Shown: positions 46,328 to 56,143 of the stretch, piece after piece
Position numbering within the stretch: the stretch's first letter is position 1
Layout of the letters: every line of letters begins with the position of its first letter
NCBI RefSeq assembly: GCF_015207255.1
Contig: NZ_JADEXG010000001.1
Coordinates: forward strand, 124,001 to 188,000
Direction of reading: 5' to 3'
DNA: 64,000 nt
DNA from: Vasconcelosia minhoensis LEGE 07310
GTDB lineage: Bacteria > Cyanobacteriota > Cyanobacteriia > Phormidesmidales > Phormidesmidaceae
The notes under the pieces: model-generated
Database searches by the model: none
The model's input: the letters and a program-made list of their open reading frames with translations, nothing else
Told to the model about the DNA's origin: nothing
Position numbers and translations under genes: made by a program

Positions 46328-48883
46328 CTAAAAGGTGACTGAATAGCGCAGGCTCAGCGTGGTTCCTGGGGCTGCATAGCGCCGCTCTTCAGTAGCGCCG
46401 ATACGCTCTTGAGAACTTACAGGTAGATACTGATTGTTGAGCAGATTTTCGATACCGAGGGTCAGTTTGCCACGGCCCAGCTGTAGGCTACTGAGAAAGT
46501 CGAGAGTCACATAGCCATCGATATCAAAACCGTCTACGTCGGCGTCGAAGGCGCGATCGCGTCCTCCCACTGCGAGTAATTGCAGGCGATTGGTCCAACC
46601 AGGAGTCGTGTCATTTTCGACGTAAAATCCTACTTTATAGGGCTGTACCTGCACCGAGCTTAAGGCAAGAAACTCGCCGTCATCATCGACATCGTTTTCA
46701 CCTTCATTCCAGCTAAAGTAGCCGCCGAGTCGCCAAACGTCACTGTGCTGCCAGTCTACAGTGGCTTCCACACCATAGTTGCGCTGAGGGGCTCTGACGA
46801 GTTCTGTCAATCCATCGGCACCGACCTGTAGGGCACTACCCAAATCTGACTCGTTGTAAAAGCCTGCCAGGCTCGCTTGCACCTGTCTAAATTCAGTGCG
46901 AATTCCAATTTCGTAACTGTTGACCTTTTGCGGTTCCAGGAAAAGATTATTATCAATGTCAAAATCAGGACCGACGGCACCGAAAGCGGCACCTAAGCTG
47001 GGAATTGAGAAGCCTTGAGCAAAGTTGGTAAACAGTCCGATTGCGGGAATAGGGCGATAAATTACCCCCGCATTGAATGAGATATCGTCGGCATCGCCGC
47101 TGCCACCTTCGCGCTCGCGGGGAAATCGAAAGGCGAGTTGATAATCATCCACTGAAAAGTCGAAGCTGTCGTAGCGTAGCCCCCCGCTGATTTGCCACTG
47201 TTCAGTGATATCCCAACGAGCTTGGGCAAATATCCCCAGGCTATTGAGGTCATATCGAGGGGATTGAGAAAGGCTTCGATTTACAATATTCAACGTTTGG
47301 TCATCGTCGAAGGTGGCAGGGTCAGAAATGAGTAAGGGTCGCTCATTATCTTCCTGAGAATAATCTGCCCCCCATAGTAAACTTGCAGAATTGCCCAAGG
47401 GAGTTTCAAGCTGAACACGGGCTCCCCACTCTGAAGCATCTAAACTGGTTTGCCATAAGCGGGGAAAGAAGGCAGGAAATGTCCCCGATCGCAGATCGGT
47501 GAACTGCTGAACAAGCTCGGTATCTCGATAATAGAGCTGGGCATCCAGTTGAGAATTGAGTAACTCAGCATGACGATAGGTGAGATTTAAGACATGGTTT
47601 GTCTGCTGGGGTTCTTCGTCGTAGTCAATTTCTCCAATTTGCAATGCCCTTGCCGTCTGTAATCCAGGAATGTCGAAGACAATCGGATCAGAGGTAAACT
47701 CGGTTTCGACTTCCTCTTGGTAATAGCTGTAAGTGAACCCTAGTCGCTGCTGCTCGTCCAAGTCATACCCTAGCTTGGCGAGTATTCCCAGTCGATCCGT
47801 ATCGGCGATGCCTGTCTCTGGGGGAATGCGATCGCCATTGGCGTCAAATTGTCCGTTGCGGATGTCGTAGGATACCGTAAGGCGGCCATCTGCGCGATCA
47901 TCCGCTGCGGCTGCTCCGGCTTGAAAGTTATAGCCAAAACTATTCCCTTGAACCGAGGTCAGGCTCGTTTGCGTACCGACGCCGACGTTATAGGCAACTC
48001 CCTCTTCGATTGGAGATCGCGTGATGATATTGATAATGCCCCCAGTCGCACCGTCGCCATAAATCGCACTCGGCCCCCGTACGACCTCAATGCGCTCGAC
48101 AGCTGCCGGATCAATCACGCTCAGTTCAGTGGCAAATCCCGTATTCGGATTTTGTGGGATGCCATCAATCAAAATCAATGCGGTGCGCCCTCTAAGGGAC
48201 AGATTTCGGGTTCGGTTTTGCAATGTTGGGGGGCCGAGACCGGGTACCAGCTCTCCTAAGATGTCGGGTAGGTTGTTGGTAAACTGTGATTGTTGTTCGA
48301 TCTCGTCGCGGGTAATGACGGTAACTGAACGTGGTACATCCAGGATGTCGGTTTCCGTACGGGTTGCAGTCACGACCAGTTGAATGGTGTCAGAGTCTTC
48401 TACCACAGTGGATGCGGTACCGGGCACAATGCTGAGCACCAAACTGCCATTCTCTACATTGGTTTGGACTTCCGGAGCAGCCTCGGTGCCCGTCACCGCA
48501 ATCTGCACCCGATTATTGGGCAGCCCGGTCACCTGGATCAGGGCGATTCCCTCTATGGGGCTAAACTGTTCAGCAGCAGCCTCATCAGCTAAATTCAGTG
48601 TGGCGTTGGGAATTTCTACAATTAGCGCGTTGCCGGTGATTCGAGCCATCTCAGCCGGAAGCGCACCCTCAAACACCAGGATGACTTCCAAACCATTAGG
48701 AGTAGGGTGGATTTGAACATCTGTAATCGCAGCGGCTGCATCCATCTGAGCAAATTGATTGGCTATCGTCGGAGAGCGCTGAAGGTTTGAGTCTATTTCC
48801 AGGGTCTCAGCCCTCACCGGTGATGATACGGCGATCGCCATTAGGCTGAACACCCAAAAATTCCAGGCCTTCGAGATAGTCAT
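46328..48883 (-). CDS. TonB-dependent siderophore receptor, module 5
   Basis: 851 residues. Signal peptide (MTISKAWNFWVFSLMAIAVS), AMIN domain (ITDVQIHPTPNGLEVILVF), IQLVVTATRTETDILD, plug LILIDGVPQN and VERIEVVRGPSAIYG, barrel to YSVTF. A perfect palindrome Fur-type site and direct-repeat operator lie upstream. Confidence 0.94.
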   Translation of the reverse strand: MTISKAWNFWVFSLMAIAVSSPVRAETLEIDSNLQRSPTIANQFAQMDAAAAITDVQIHPTPNGLEVILVFEGALPAEMARITGNALIVEIPNATLNLADEAAAEQFSPIEGIALIQVTGLPNNRVQIAVTGTEAAPEVQTNVENGSLVLSIVPGTASTVVEDSDTIQLVVTATRTETDILDVPRSVTVITRDEIEQQSQFTNNLPDILGELVPGLGPPTLQNRTRNLSLRGRTALILIDGIPQNPNTGFATELSVIDPAAVERIEVVRGPSAIYGDGATGGIINIITRSPIEEGVAYNVGVGTQTSLTSVQGNSFGYNFQAGAAAADDRADGRLTVSYDIRNGQFDANGDRIPPETGIADTDRLGILAKLGYDLDEQQRLGFTYSYYQEEVETEFTSDPIVFDIPGLQTARALQIGEIDYDEEPQQTNHVLNLTYRHAELLNSQLDAQLYYRDTELVQQFTDLRSGTFPAFFPRLWQTSLDASEWGARVQLETPLGNSASLLWGADYSQEDNERPLLISDPATFDDDQTLNIVNRSLSQSPRYDLNSLGIFAQARWDITEQWQISGGLRYDSFDFSVDDYQLAFRFPREREGGSGDADDISFNAGVIYRPIPAIGLFTNFAQGFSIPSLGAAFGAVGPDFDIDNNLFLEPQKVNSYEIGIRTEFRQVQASLAGFYNESDLGSALQVGADGLTELVRAPQRNYGVEATVDWQHSDVWRLGGYFSWNEGENDVDDDGEFLALSSVQVQPYKVGFYVENDTTPGWTNRLQLLAVGGRDRAFDADVDGFDIDGYVTLDFLSSLQLGRGKLTLGIENLLNNQYLPVSSQERIGATEERRYAAPGTTLSLRYSVTF

Positions 48884-48907
48884 ATGCCCTCACACCAATT
48901 GGGAAAC

Positions 48908-48928
48908 ATTTGAGAATCGTTCTCAACA
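48908..48928 (-). promoter_or_regulatory. Fur box, perfect palindrome
   Basis: TTGAGAATCGTTCTCAA at 48910-48926: TTGAGAA and TTCTCAA around three bases. It fits the 7-1-7 Fur box layout and lies 27 bp upstream of the receptor start. The best Fur-site candidate of the window. Confidence 0.7.
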
Positions 48929-48971
48929 TAATATCGTGGCTAGTGCAGGTTTGAAATGCGATCGCGTCTTC

Positions 48972-49010
48972 CAGCGGGACTTCTTATGTCTCTTGGCGGG
49001 ACTTTTTGAG
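48972..49010 (-). promoter_or_regulatory. Direct-repeat operator, module 5
   Basis: AGCGGGACTTCTT then GGCGGGACTTTTTG, 22-bp spacing. The half-sites are nearly identical. Confidence 0.6.
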
Positions 49011-49119
49011 ATCACTGGCCGGGGCTCAGCTAATCGGATCGCGATAGCTAGAGTTAGAAACCGTTGAGGATTTGAGGATCTGATTCAGACCTTATCTCTG
49101 AAAACTTCACCCCTGTCCG

Positions 49120-50148
49120 TCATCCATCAAAATTTCCTTGATGCAGCACATTCCTCGTTCGCGTTTGGCTCGGTGCCATCTTGAATTTTTTCTTAAATGC
49201 CGCTACAAAAGAGCTACGACTGGCATAGCCAACGTATTGGGCCACCTCCTGCACGCTGAGATCCCCTGCCAGTAAAAGCTGCTGCGCCTGCTCCATTCGA
49301 TAGCGGTGCAGATAGCCAAACACAGTGGTTCCAAATACCTGACGAAACCCCTGCTTCAGCTTTCGATCATTAATTTGTACCTGTCGAGCCAACTCCAATA
49401 ACGAAGGTGGACGAGCAATATTTCGCAGCAAGATATCTCGGGCCTGATAGATTCGATCGACATCCTGGCGCGGTAATTCTGGGGTGAAGGTAGCTTGAGG
49501 AGTTGTCAGCAACGCTTCGATTTGAAAAGCCATTAGTTCTAGCACCTTGCTCTCCAGATAAAACTGTCGAGTGATGCCCCGATAAGGGCACTGAAATATC
49601 TGTCGAATCACCCGCTGCATTGTCGGCGGCGTCATTCTGCTCAGATGCAGTCGAACGAACTTGGGCGCTTCGACCACGGATTGCAAATCTGAAGGTGGCT
49701 CAGCTACGCGGCTATGGCTTAACTGTAGAAATACCTCTGGAGCCATACGGATAATGAGCTGATGAAGGCGCTGATGAGCTGGATATTCTTCGGTTTCTGC
49801 CGTCCCTGGTAAGCAATAAAGGTAATGTCTGCCCGCCATTTCTTCTTTAACATCTCCTAATCCTGTATTGCAGACTCGACACTTTCCTGCCAAATAAAAG
49901 TTAGCGGTCAGCGGCATGTTTTGAGCGTGCTGCTGAATTTCGTGGATCTGATTCTGGCGTTTGGTCACATCAGAAAGAACAAGCTGTAGCCCCGGACGTA
50001 GCTCAATTTCATGCCAATACCCGTGCCCTAACGGTGGCGGCAGCTCAAAGAAGCGCTCCGAGGCATCGGCATAGTCAGCGACCGGATTGCGATCGCGGTA
50101 GCTCTGCAAAATCTCTTGAACCTGATGCCCTGTTAACGTTTTAGTCAT
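49120..50148 (-). CDS. AraC-family regulator (PchR-like), module 5
   Basis: 342 residues. C-terminal HTH: LLELARQVQINDRKLKQGF, then VQEVAQYVGYASRSSF and AFKKKFKMAP. Its N-terminal effector domain differs most from the others (a CRVCNTGLG Cys pair near residue 90). It lies directly before the module-5 receptor without cargo. Confidence 0.9.
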   Translation of the reverse strand: MTKTLTGHQVQEILQSYRDRNPVADYADASERFFELPPPLGHGYWHEIELRPGLQLVLSDVTKRQNQIHEIQQHAQNMPLTANFYLAGKCRVCNTGLGDVKEEMAGRHYLYCLPGTAETEEYPAHQRLHQLIIRMAPEVFLQLSHSRVAEPPSDLQSVVEAPKFVRLHLSRMTPPTMQRVIRQIFQCPYRGITRQFYLESKVLELMAFQIEALLTTPQATFTPELPRQDVDRIYQARDILLRNIARPPSLLELARQVQINDRKLKQGFRQVFGTTVFGYLHRYRMEQAQQLLLAGDLSVQEVAQYVGYASRSSFVAAFKKKFKMAPSQTRTRNVLHQGNFDG

Positions 50149-50175
50149 TTATTCAGCCGTCGCCTCCAATCCTTC

Positions 50176-50206
50176 CGCTATAGCACTCACCGCTATAGCA
50201 CTCAAA
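50176..50206. repeat. Short tandem repeat
   Basis: CCGCTATAGCACTCA occurs twice in tandem. 50149-50510 otherwise holds only a Fur-like motif (50416-50438) and no gene. Confidence 0.6.
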
Positions 50207-50415
50207 TTTTTCCGAGCAGAAATGGTGAACTATGGGTTCTGATGCTGCGATGTCTTTCTAGGTGACATTCTGCGCCAACTGAGTCAGTCCTGATGGCGTC
50301 TGGATTAGCAAAATGAGAGCCCCTAGCAGTGACACAGTGACAGCCATCAGATCGATCAATGACGTTCATCAAGGAAACCGCTCCAATAGTTACGTCTCGC
50401 GGATCATACCATAAT

Positions 50416-50438
50416 CGAGAAAGTTTCTCAATTAACTG
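50416..50438 (-). promoter_or_regulatory. Fur-box-like motif
   Basis: CGAGAAAGTTTCTCAATTAA; it lies 270 bp upstream of the AraC start, so a link to that gene is uncertain. Confidence 0.35.
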
Positions 50439-50510
50439 ATAGCAGCTTGAGCTCGAACTGATTGGGTGCGCCAGTAGTCACGCCGTTTGTCCATCACCGC
50501 TTATTCAGAA

Positions 50511-52280
50511 TTATTCTGTCTTTCCCATGTGTAAAAGCTGGGCAAAGCGAGACCGGGGATTGTTGAGCAAAGTGGCGCGATCGCCATATTCCACCACCTG
50601 CCCCTGCTCCAGAATCAAAATCTGATCCGCTCGCTCTACCGTTTTCAGCCGATGGGCGATGATGATTCCCGTGCGGTGCTCTAACAGCCGGTCTACTGCC
50701 CGCTCAATCAGCTGCTCCGTCAGCGGGTCGAGCCGGGAGGAGGCTTCGTCTAGCATAACCAGCCCTGGATCCTTGAGAAATACCCGCGCAAATGCGAGCA
50801 GCTGGGCCTGCCCCGCCGAGACGCCACCGCTGTCTGCCCCCAACTGCGTATCTAGTCCCTGCGGCAGTGCCTTTAGCCAGGGCATCAAGCCCAGTGCCTC
50901 TAAGGTTTCCAAAATGGAGTCATCTGAAACGTGGGGGTCAAAGAAGGTGAGATTATTGCGGACTGTTGTCTGAAAGAGCTGTACCTCCTGAGTCACCATT
51001 CCCACATGCTGCGGTAATGCCCTCAGCGGCACCTGAGCGATATCGACGCCGCCCAGACAAATGCGCCCCTGCTGAATGTCATAGAGCCGAAGCAAGAGGC
51101 GGGCCAGGGTGCTTTTGCCGCTGCCGGTGCGCCCAATCAGGCCCAGAGTCTGGCCAGCAGGCAGGTAGAAGGTGAGGTTTTGAAGCGTATACTCCCCAGC
51201 CTCCCATTCCCCTATTCTCCTGCTCCCCTGCTCTACATACCCAAACCCAACGCCCTCAAATGATACCGACAGCGCCCCTTTAGGCAAAACGGCCTGTCCC
51301 TCGGATCGAAGCTGACTCTGGTGACTCAGCAAATCCTGAACCCGTTGAAAGCTGGCGGCGGCTTGCTGAAACTGTTCGAGTTCTTCGCGAATGCGTTCGA
51401 TCGGATCTTGCAGCAGGGTGGCGTAGTAGAACAGCAGATAGACCGTACCGATGGTGATGGCGTTGCGATTCCAGAGATAGGCTCCGAGGGCAAGAGCGAT
51501 CGCATTTCCCAAGGTAAATAGGCCGACGGTGCTACCCCAGAGCAGAGTGCTGGTAAAGCGAGCTTTGTGAAAGGCGGCCAGCCAGCGCCGCAGAATCTGG
51601 TAGAGCCGATTCATCACGTAGCCAACGGCACCGTTGGCGCGGATATCTTCCAGGCCACTCAGATGCTCGGCGACAAAGCCATAGAATTCGGCGCTGATTT
51701 GGCGATAGGTGCGCCAGGGGCCAACGGCTAGGGCCTGGAGTCGGGCCAAAATGCCCAGAGCCATTAAGGCAAATAGGCTCAGCCCCAGCCCCGCTCGCCA
51801 GTCTTCCAGCCACAGCATAACCAGCACGCCGACGACCAGTAGCCCATTGCCGATCACCTGCAGCACAAACTGAGAGAAAAAGCGGGAGAGCGCATCGACG
51901 TCGCCATCGACGCGCTCAATCAGCTCGCCGGGAGTGTGAGCCTTGTGAAAGGCCAGATCGAGATTCAGGCAGTGCTCTACCAGGTCCAAGCGGAGGGCGT
52001 TGGTGGCGCTCCAGGCGACGGTTTCGCCAAAGTAGGTGGAGGCAATCGTCAGCCCTTGGCGAATAATTGCGATCGCCATAAACCCCAAAGCAGCTCCCAC
52101 CAGAATCCGCTGTGCTCCCCCGGCTACCGCCGTATCGATGAAGTAGCGCAAAATCTGGGGGTTAATTAACTGCAACCCAATCCCGCTCAGCAATGTAACA
52201 GATAGCCAGAATACCCGACCCCGCTGGGGTTTAAGGTAGGTGGCTAACAGCTGACGGTAGGAATGACTCGATCCACCCAT
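50511..52280 (-). CDS. ABC transporter, fused permease and ATPase (exporter fold)
   Basis: 589 residues from MGGSSHSYRQLLATYLKPQ. Six-helix membrane domain, then the ATPase with Walker A GLIGRTGSGKST, Q-loop, signature VSAGQAQLLAFARVFLKDPG (VSAGQ rather than LSGGQ) and Walker B LVMLDEASSRL. Such half-transporters export siderophores or, in some bacteria, import them. It follows the module-6 binding protein with the operator before it, so it belongs to the siderophore system. The direction of transport is unknown. Confidence 0.9.
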   Translation of the reverse strand: MGGSSHSYRQLLATYLKPQRGRVFWLSVTLLSGIGLQLINPQILRYFIDTAVAGGAQRILVGAALGFMAIAIIRQGLTIASTYFGETVAWSATNALRLDLVEHCLNLDLAFHKAHTPGELIERVDGDVDALSRFFSQFVLQVIGNGLLVVGVLVMLWLEDWRAGLGLSLFALMALGILARLQALAVGPWRTYRQISAEFYGFVAEHLSGLEDIRANGAVGYVMNRLYQILRRWLAAFHKARFTSTLLWGSTVGLFTLGNAIALALGAYLWNRNAITIGTVYLLFYYATLLQDPIERIREELEQFQQAAASFQRVQDLLSHQSQLRSEGQAVLPKGALSVSFEGVGFGYVEQGSRRIGEWEAGEYTLQNLTFYLPAGQTLGLIGRTGSGKSTLARLLLRLYDIQQGRICLGGVDIAQVPLRALPQHVGMVTQEVQLFQTTVRNNLTFFDPHVSDDSILETLEALGLMPWLKALPQGLDTQLGADSGGVSAGQAQLLAFARVFLKDPGLVMLDEASSRLDPLTEQLIERAVDRLLEHRTGIIIAHRLKTVERADQILILEQGQVVEYGDRATLLNNPRSRFAQLLHMGKTE

Positions 52281-52345
52281 GTAATTACAGTCCCGCAGTA
52301 GCCCCAAGCCAGTAGCTTAGCGAGAATAGAGACTCTGAAGGAGTC

Positions 52346-53335
52346 CTAACCGGAGTTTTTTGGCTCACTGCCGGAAGGATTCAATATGTATTGCTCCACA
52401 TCGTCCAATATCCAGTCGGCTGCCAGGGGGCTATTGCCTGCACCCCAGTAGTGCCCCACCCGATACACCCGATTCTGCTGCACCGCTTGTAAGGTCTGCC
52501 AGAGCGGGTCAGAGCGAAGCTCCTCCAATTCGGCAGCCGCAGCGGCGGCAATCTCTGGAGTAGCTCCAAAGGTGGACATAAAAATAATATCGCCGTCAGC
52601 CTGGGGCAGCGCTTCACGGCTGATCAGCTTGACAAAAGGGGGCTGGTCGGGAGCTCCTTCATTTTGCGAAGGCGGGCGAGCAAGTCCCAGATCTGACAGA
52701 ATAGAGCCGCCGAAGCAGTTTTTCAAATACAGCCCAATCTGGCCGGATTGAGCCAGTACTCGCACCAGAGACACCTGGATCTGCTGCCGCTCTTCACCCA
52801 GGCGAGCCTTCAAGTCCTCTATCCGCTGCTGATACTCCGCTAAAACCGCCGCTGCTTCCGCCTCCATCCCTAGAACTTCACCATGAAAGCGAAAAGGGCG
52901 CTGCCAGTCGGCGGTAGTCTGCATGTCAAATACTACGGTAGGGGCAATGACGGTCAGTTTGTCGTAGATGGTTTCGGCATCCCAGACACTAACGATGATT
53001 AAATCGGGCTGGAGAGCAGCAACGGCTTCTAAATTGATCTGCTCACTCTGTCCCAGCCGCTGGGCTTCAGGCACCCGATCTGAAATTTGCTGCAGCAAAT
53101 TGTTGGGCACGCCGACCGGCCTGACCCCCAAAGAAAGCAAATCACCAACGGAGGTATGGTCAAGCGCAACAATCCGGGCTGGCCGAGCCGGAACACAGGT
53201 TTCTCCCATGGGATGCGGCACCACCCGGCAGTCTGCTAGGGAACCAGGCACCGTCGAGGCCGGCTGACAGGCCATAATTCCCAGTGCCACAGCGGCAGCT
53301 AGCAGCCAGTACCCGTTCAAGCGTAACTTGATCAC
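52346..53335 (-). CDS. Fe-siderophore substrate-binding lipoprotein, module 6
   Basis: 329 residues. Lipobox ALGIMAC, PHPMGETCVPARPARIVAL, LQPDLIIVSVW. The C-terminal extension (SGSEPKNSG) is encoded by operator DNA, which is odd. It lies 61 bp after the receptor gene. Confidence 0.9.
   Translation of the reverse strand: MIKLRLNGYWLLAAAVALGIMACQPASTVPGSLADCRVVPHPMGETCVPARPARIVALDHTSVGDLLSLGVRPVGVPNNLLQQISDRVPEAQRLGQSEQINLEAVAALQPDLIIVSVWDAETIYDKLTVIAPTVVFDMQTTADWQRPFRFHGEVLGMEAEAAAVLAEYQQRIEDLKARLGEERQQIQVSLVRVLAQSGQIGLYLKNCFGGSILSDLGLARPPSQNEGAPDQPPFVKLISREALPQADGDIIFMSTFGATPEIAAAAAAELEELRSDPLWQTLQAVQQNRVYRVGHYWGAGNSPLAADWILDDVEQYILNPSGSEPKNSG
52350..52383 (-). promoter_or_regulatory. Direct-repeat operator upstream of the ABC gene
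   Basis: ACCGGAGTTTTTTGG then GCCGGAAGGATTC, 21 bp apart. It overlaps the 3' codons of the binding-protein gene (ending at 52346) and precedes the ABC start by about 70 bp. GAGAATAGAGACTCT at 52322-52336 may be a Fur-like site. Confidence 0.55.
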
Positions 53336-53396
53336 ACCATACCTCTTCTACATACTCTCTCGTCTACCCTTTCACTCTCCCATTCGCCTAGCCTGC

Positions 53397-55982
53397 TCAG
53401 AATGTGGCCCGATAGCCAACCGTCACCGTGCGCCCTGGTGCAGCTGTGCCAAAATTCTCGAACGGGCCATCGACTCGAAAGAGCTGGTCATACGCCGTAA
53501 AATACTGGTTATCTAGCAGATTGAGAATGCCAATTTGCAGCTCTCCTGGCCCCACCTGGATACTGCTGATGTAGTTCAGCACAGCGTAGCTAGAGATGGG
53601 AGCAGAATCAATTCCAGCCTCAAAGGCGCGATCGCGACTGCCCACATAGAGCAGCTGTAGCCGATTGCGCCAGCCCGGAGTGGTTTGATTTTCTAGATAG
53701 GCCGTGAGCTTCAGGGGCGAAATGTCAAACCCGCTAAAGGGCAGAAAGCCCTCGTCGTCATCAGCAAAGTCAGCCTCGCCTTCTGCCCAGCTCAGCGTAC
53801 TGCCCAGCCGCCAGTTCCGGCCAGGCTGCCAGTCTACCGTCGCTTCTACGCCATAGACCCGCTCTGGTGCCCGCTCTAGCTCGAAGAAATTATCCCCATC
53901 GGTATCGACGAAAGCTGAGCCTAAGTTTGACTGATTGTAGAACCCGGCCAGACTCGCCTGTACGGTGTCCCACTCACCCCGTAACCCCAGCTCAAAGTTG
54001 TCCACTTTTTGCGGCTGCAAGTCTTCGATTCCTTCGTCAAAGCGAAATCCTTCCGAGGGTGCGAATAGCACGTCGGCAAAGCTCGGGACAGAGTAGCCCT
54101 GAGCAAAGCTGGCAAACAGGCCCAGCTCGTCGGTAACGCGGTACAGCCCCCCCAGGTTAAATACCACATCGTCAAACCGCTGACTGCCCCCTTGAATGTC
54201 GTCACCAAAAAGGGTCGTGTAGTCGTCAACTGAAACTGAAAAGTTTTCGTAGCGCAGCCCGCCCTGTAAAGCGACGCGATCGCTGATGTCCCACTGAGCC
54301 TGAGCAAACAGCCCCAGACTGTCCAGCTCGTAAGGCGGCACCACGATCACCTCATCAATCTTTTGGTAAACTCGGCCCCCGCTGGCATCGAAAACATTGG
54401 GGTCAAACAGGTTACGCGTGGAGCTAGTGTGCTCTTGGGAATAATCGACTCCCCACAGTAGACTTAAGGATTCGGCCAGCGGAGAATCGACTTGCAGCCG
54501 CGTTCCCCAGTTTTCCAATTCCAGCCGTCCCTGAAAAATACCCTGATTTCGCAGTCTGCGATCGCGCGGGTCGCTCTGTACCTCATTGTCACGGTAGTAG
54601 AGCTGGCCCTGCAGCTGGCTGCCCCAGAAATTCTCGTTGGCGTAGCTTAGGCTGAACAGAGCATTTCGATCCATCTGGGGGTCAGCCCCGATAAACTCAA
54701 TGCCGTCTTCAAACACTCGGGCCTGAGGCTTTTGTAAGCCTGGCATTGCTGTAATGTCTGGGTCGGAAATCGCATCGGTATCGCGGCTGGTATCGTAATA
54801 GTTGGCGCTGAGCTGCAGCCGCTCCCGCGAGTTCAGATCCCAGCCTAGTCTGCCATAGAGGTTAAAGGTTTCGCTTTCGCTGGTGCCCTGCACCGTGGGA
54901 ATGCGATCGCCCTCAGCATCAAAATCAGCTCCCGTATACTCGCGAGAGAAATTAAGGGCTAGATCGGAATCCGCATCATTTCCCGAAAAGCCCGCGCCAA
55001 AGTAGTTACCCAAGCTTTCCTCGGGCAGGCTACCCAGGGCTGCGCTCACCCCGCCCTCCACCGTGGCGCTGCGGCCAGGCTGATCGGCCTGACGAGTAAT
55101 AATATTGATTACTCCGCCTGTAGCCCCCTGCCCGTAGACGGCTGACGGTCCCCGCACCACTTCAATCCGCTCGACTGCCGAAGGGGCAATGGTGCGGAGT
55201 TCTCGGCCAAAAAAGCTGCTAGCGTTAGTCGTTTGGGGGACGCCGTCGATCAGCACCAGCGGGGCTCGACCGCGAAAAGAGTTCGACGTATCGCTAAAGG
55301 CCCGTCCGCTAGGCGGGCCAAATCCCGGCACCGTAAAGGCCAGAATATCCTGCAAATCCCGGGATAGCGCTGTCTGCGCCTCAATTTCTTCCCGCGTAAT
55401 CACCGTAACTGAGCGGGGGATATCGAGCGGGTCTTCTTCGGTCCGGGTGGCGGTGACGACGACGCGTAAGGGCGCGGCATCCTCAGCCTGAACGGTGGCG
55501 GTTCCGGCGGCCAGGCCAATGCTCAGGCGACCCGCTTCACTGCTGAGGTTGACTGCTGGCGCTGCCTCAATGCCAGTGACTGAAATGCGGACTGTGCGCT
55601 CATCTAGGGCTGTAACGCTAATGTAAGCCAGGCCCTCACCCGGGCTGACCGCTTGAAACTCGCTTCCATCCGGTAGGGCCAGTACCGCATTAGGAATTTC
55701 CAGAATCAGGGCATTGCCTTCCGTCGAAGTCGTGGGAGAAAGCGTACTCCCCGAAGCAGTTTCGATGACGAGCTGAGCTCCTGCAGCCGTTTGATCGATC
55801 CGAATCGCTGTGATTTCAGCTAGAGTGCCTTGGGCTATCTCTCTTTCCTCAATACTTTCTACAGTTTCCATTGCGCCGGGCTGAATCGTCGCTCCACTCT
55901 GAGGCTCAGCCCAGGCCGACTGAGCTAAAAGGATGGAGAAACTAGCGGCAATCCAGAGACCGCGTTGCACTTGCATTGACAT
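53397..55982 (-). CDS. TonB-dependent siderophore receptor, module 6
   Basis: 861 residues from MSMQVQRGLWIAASFSILLA (55982; AGGG upstream). AMIN domain (ITAIRIDQTAAGAQLVIETA), LRVVVTATRTEEDPLD, plug LVLIDGVPQTTN and VERIEVVRGPSAVYG, barrel to YRATF. Intact. Confidence 0.94.
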   Translation of the reverse strand: MSMQVQRGLWIAASFSILLAQSAWAEPQSGATIQPGAMETVESIEEREIAQGTLAEITAIRIDQTAAGAQLVIETASGSTLSPTTSTEGNALILEIPNAVLALPDGSEFQAVSPGEGLAYISVTALDERTVRISVTGIEAAPAVNLSSEAGRLSIGLAAGTATVQAEDAAPLRVVVTATRTEEDPLDIPRSVTVITREEIEAQTALSRDLQDILAFTVPGFGPPSGRAFSDTSNSFRGRAPLVLIDGVPQTTNASSFFGRELRTIAPSAVERIEVVRGPSAVYGQGATGGVINIITRQADQPGRSATVEGGVSAALGSLPEESLGNYFGAGFSGNDADSDLALNFSREYTGADFDAEGDRIPTVQGTSESETFNLYGRLGWDLNSRERLQLSANYYDTSRDTDAISDPDITAMPGLQKPQARVFEDGIEFIGADPQMDRNALFSLSYANENFWGSQLQGQLYYRDNEVQSDPRDRRLRNQGIFQGRLELENWGTRLQVDSPLAESLSLLWGVDYSQEHTSSTRNLFDPNVFDASGGRVYQKIDEVIVVPPYELDSLGLFAQAQWDISDRVALQGGLRYENFSVSVDDYTTLFGDDIQGGSQRFDDVVFNLGGLYRVTDELGLFASFAQGYSVPSFADVLFAPSEGFRFDEGIEDLQPQKVDNFELGLRGEWDTVQASLAGFYNQSNLGSAFVDTDGDNFFELERAPERVYGVEATVDWQPGRNWRLGSTLSWAEGEADFADDDEGFLPFSGFDISPLKLTAYLENQTTPGWRNRLQLLYVGSRDRAFEAGIDSAPISSYAVLNYISSIQVGPGELQIGILNLLDNQYFTAYDQLFRVDGPFENFGTAAPGRTVTVGYRATF

Positions 55983-56042
55983 AACCCTACACACCAAGAG
56001 AAAGAGCGAGATTGGCATATCCGTTACCGCCCAGGTAAGAAT

Positions 56043-56058
56043 CTTTCTCAAGAGAATA
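56043..56058 (-). promoter_or_regulatory. Fur-box-like palindrome, module 6
   Basis: TTCTCAAGAGAA palindrome, 60 bp upstream of the receptor start, 53 bp from the direct repeat. Confidence 0.55.
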
Positions 56059-56097
56059 CAGAACTTTGGGGTGCCGCTAAAGTCAAAAATGTGCCTC

Positions 56098-56132
56098 AGC
56101 CGGAATAAGATGTGCCCGTAGCGGAATGAATG
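56098..56132 (-). promoter_or_regulatory. Direct-repeat operator, module 6
   Basis: GCCGGAATAAGATG then AGCGGAATGAATG, 21 bp apart. T-rich part is lost here. It lies just after the AraC stop. Confidence 0.5.
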
Positions 56133-56143
56133 GGACCGAGTCC

